From positions 1-14,209 of the forward strand of contig LWDJ01000037.1 in assembly GCA_002083435.1 (NCBI GenBank): a stretch of 14,209 bases of DNA, given 5' to 3'. This document shows, in pieces, positions 13,221-14,209 of this stretch (position 1 is the stretch's first letter; each line of letters starts with the position of its first letter). Position numbers and translations under genes: made by a program. The DNA comes from Proteobacteria bacterium SG_bin6. Its GTDB lineage: Bacteria; Pseudomonadota; Alphaproteobacteria; Sphingomonadales; Sphingomonadaceae. Under the pieces are notes generated by a model, which searched no databases, was not told where the DNA came from, and worked only from the letters and a program-made list of their open reading frames with translations.

Positions 13221-14209
13221 CAGGCCCATGCCGATTGACCGGCTGCGCTCCATCGACACGGAAGCGGCTAGGTCGCGGGCCAGATCGCGACCGAGTTCTG
13301 AATTGATGCCAAGATCGCGGGTACGATTGCGCAACAGCGAGTCCACCTGCGCATCGCGCTCCAGGCCCTTCGCCATGTCCGTCATGCGGCTGGAGATCTG
13401 GCGTGCTCCGTTCGTGTCGCCGCGCTGCTGCATCGTTTCCCGAAGCCGCCCCAGCCGCTGCCAGTCGTTGACAAAGCGGTCGGCGCGCTGCGCTGGATCG
13501 ACGCGGATTTCGGCCTCGATCTGCATGGCCCGGATCGCGCCTAGGCTGCGGCCATCTGCGGCCTCACGGGCCAGCGAGGGCTGGCGCTGCAAAGCGCTGG
13601 CGAGGTCGGCTGCGCCATTGGGCCGGATCGCGTCGAGCGCCTTTCCAGCCTTCTCCAGCGCGTCGCGCTGATGTGGCAGGACCGGCAATCCCTGTTCGCG
13701 CATCTGCCCGATGTCGTTGGCGGCGCGCGCATAGCGTTCGACCGCTCGGCGCTGGTCGGACAGGCCAGCCTGATCGGTCGGCAGGGGTTCGAGCCGGTTG
13801 GCCTGCGGACGGAAGCCAGCGAAGATCGATTTCGCCCGTTCCGGAAATAGCCGGGCGATCTCCACGATGCGTTCGCGGAAATTGATGCCGCGCCGTTCGG
13901 CAAACTGCTGCTCGGGCTTGTAGTCGCTCGCCATATCCTTGCCGCGCTCGCGGCTGAGGGTGCGGACCAGTTTCGACTGGTCGGCGAAGTCGTCGCGCCC
14001 ATAATGCAAAGCAAGGCCATCCCGGTGGCGGGACATCGCGACATAGGCCCCGTGGCAGTCCATCCCCGGCGTTGCCAGCACATGTGTGCGGTCCACTGTC
14101 ATGCCCTGCGCCTTGTGGATCGTCGCGGCGTAGCCATGATCGAAATGAGCATAGTCTTTTGTGTCGAAGGCGACACTGCGGCCATCGTCGGTGCGCACGG
14201 CCATGCTTT
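13218..14209 (-). CDS. traA: Ti-type conjugative transfer relaxase TraA, C-terminal part (5' end outside the window)
   Basis: TraA nicks and unwinds plasmid or ICE DNA for transfer; full-length proteins are usually ~900-1100 residues, with an N-terminal MobA/MobL-type relaxase and a C-terminal RecD-like helicase. Only the last ~330 residues are here. The frame is open through the right edge, so the first Met seen (14202-14204) is internal. Near it are helicase motifs of the RecD/TraA group: GYAATIHKAQGMT (residues 24-36 counted from that Met), and YVAMSRHR (54-61) carrying the arginine-finger-type motif VI. The remaining ~250 residues are the helical, Arg/Gln-rich tail typical of TraA (for example ERIVEIARLFPERAKSIFAG). 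The catalytic relaxase part cannot be checked. The sequence shows no frameshift. The gene is followed ten bases on by DUF6118, a pairing I associate with sphingomonad mobile elements. Confidence 0.88.
   Translation of the reverse strand, partial: SMAVRTDDGRSVAFDTKDYAHFDHGYAATIHKAQGMTVDRTHVLATPGMDCHGAYVAMSRHRDGLALHYGRDDFADQSKLVRTLSRERGKDMASDYKPEQQFAERRGINFRERIVEIARLFPERAKSIFAGFRPQANRLEPLPTDQAGLSDQRRAVERYARAANDIGQMREQGLPVLPHQRDALEKAGKALDAIRPNGAADLASALQRQPSLAREAADGRSLGAIRAMQIEAEIRVDPAQRADRFVNDWQRLGRLRETMQQRGDTNGARQISSRMTDMAKGLERDAQVDSLLRNRTRDLGINSELGRDLARDLAASVSMERSRSIGMGL

Larger units (their letters stand above)
12291..14209. mobile_element. End of a putative integrated conjugative element at tRNA-Leu (continues beyond the window)
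   Basis: Everything right of the tRNA 3' end looks foreign to the housekeeping backbone on the left. There is an AT-richer junction with repeats (12291-12433), then a DUF6118 gene and a Ti-type traA relaxase gene, both typical of sphingomonad and rhizobial conjugative plasmids and ICEs. The tRNA 3' end is the classic attachment site of tyrosine-integrase elements. No integrase, second tRNA fragment or att copy is present in the window, so the element's size and its ability to excise cannot be judged. An old plasmid integration or a decayed island would look the same. Confidence 0.6.

Overview
The window is a GC-rich alphaproteobacterial chromosome segment, most likely from a sphingomonad (order Sphingomonadales, Sphingomonas or a relative). 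This rests on protein similarity as I remember it (TauE plus TIGR02186-type pair, NDUFA9-like SDR next to uppP, DUF6118 next to a Ti-type TraA) and on base composition. I ran no search. About 12.2 kb is dense chromosomal backbone. The last ~1.9 kb, after a tRNA-Leu gene, looks like one end of an integrated conjugative element.

Layout, left to right. Positions 2-2513 (+ strand) hold the end of an unrecognised, possibly outer-membrane-barrel-like protein, a TauE/SafE-type (TSUP) anion exporter, and a TIGR02186-type membrane-anchored protein whose GTG start overlaps the exporter's stop. Positions 2517-3559 (- strand) hold a glutathione S-transferase followed by a CsaA-type tRNA-binding protein, overlapping by one base. 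Positions 3646-10123 (- strand) form a glutamate synthase operon in the order gltD, a secreted DUF2059 protein, gltB, with every junction overlapping. Positions 10276-12060 (- strand) hold an NDUFA9-like NAD(P)-binding protein and then uppP (undecaprenyl-diphosphatase). At 12204-12290 (+) there is an intact tRNA-Leu(CAG) with its own sigma70-like promoter and an encoded CCA.

Right after the tRNA the DNA changes character. There is a perfect 16-bp inverted repeat, then a 9-bp direct repeat at 12-nt period. Next comes a DUF6118 membrane protein and the C-terminal third or so of a TraA relaxase/helicase that runs off the right edge, both on the - strand and pointing towards the tRNA. This is the usual picture of a conjugative element inserted at a tRNA 3' end, but no integrase and no far-end att copy lie in the window.

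Functionally, GltD and GltB together make glutamate from glutamine and 2-oxoglutarate with NADPH. UppP recycles the undecaprenyl carrier for peptidoglycan and other envelope polymers. The TauE/TIGR02186 pair probably handles a sulfur-containing or other organic anion. I see no defence system, CRISPR array, secondary-metabolite cluster or clearly new system. The points most worth a second look are the tRNA/island junction with its repeats, and the DUF2059 gene embedded between gltD and gltB.
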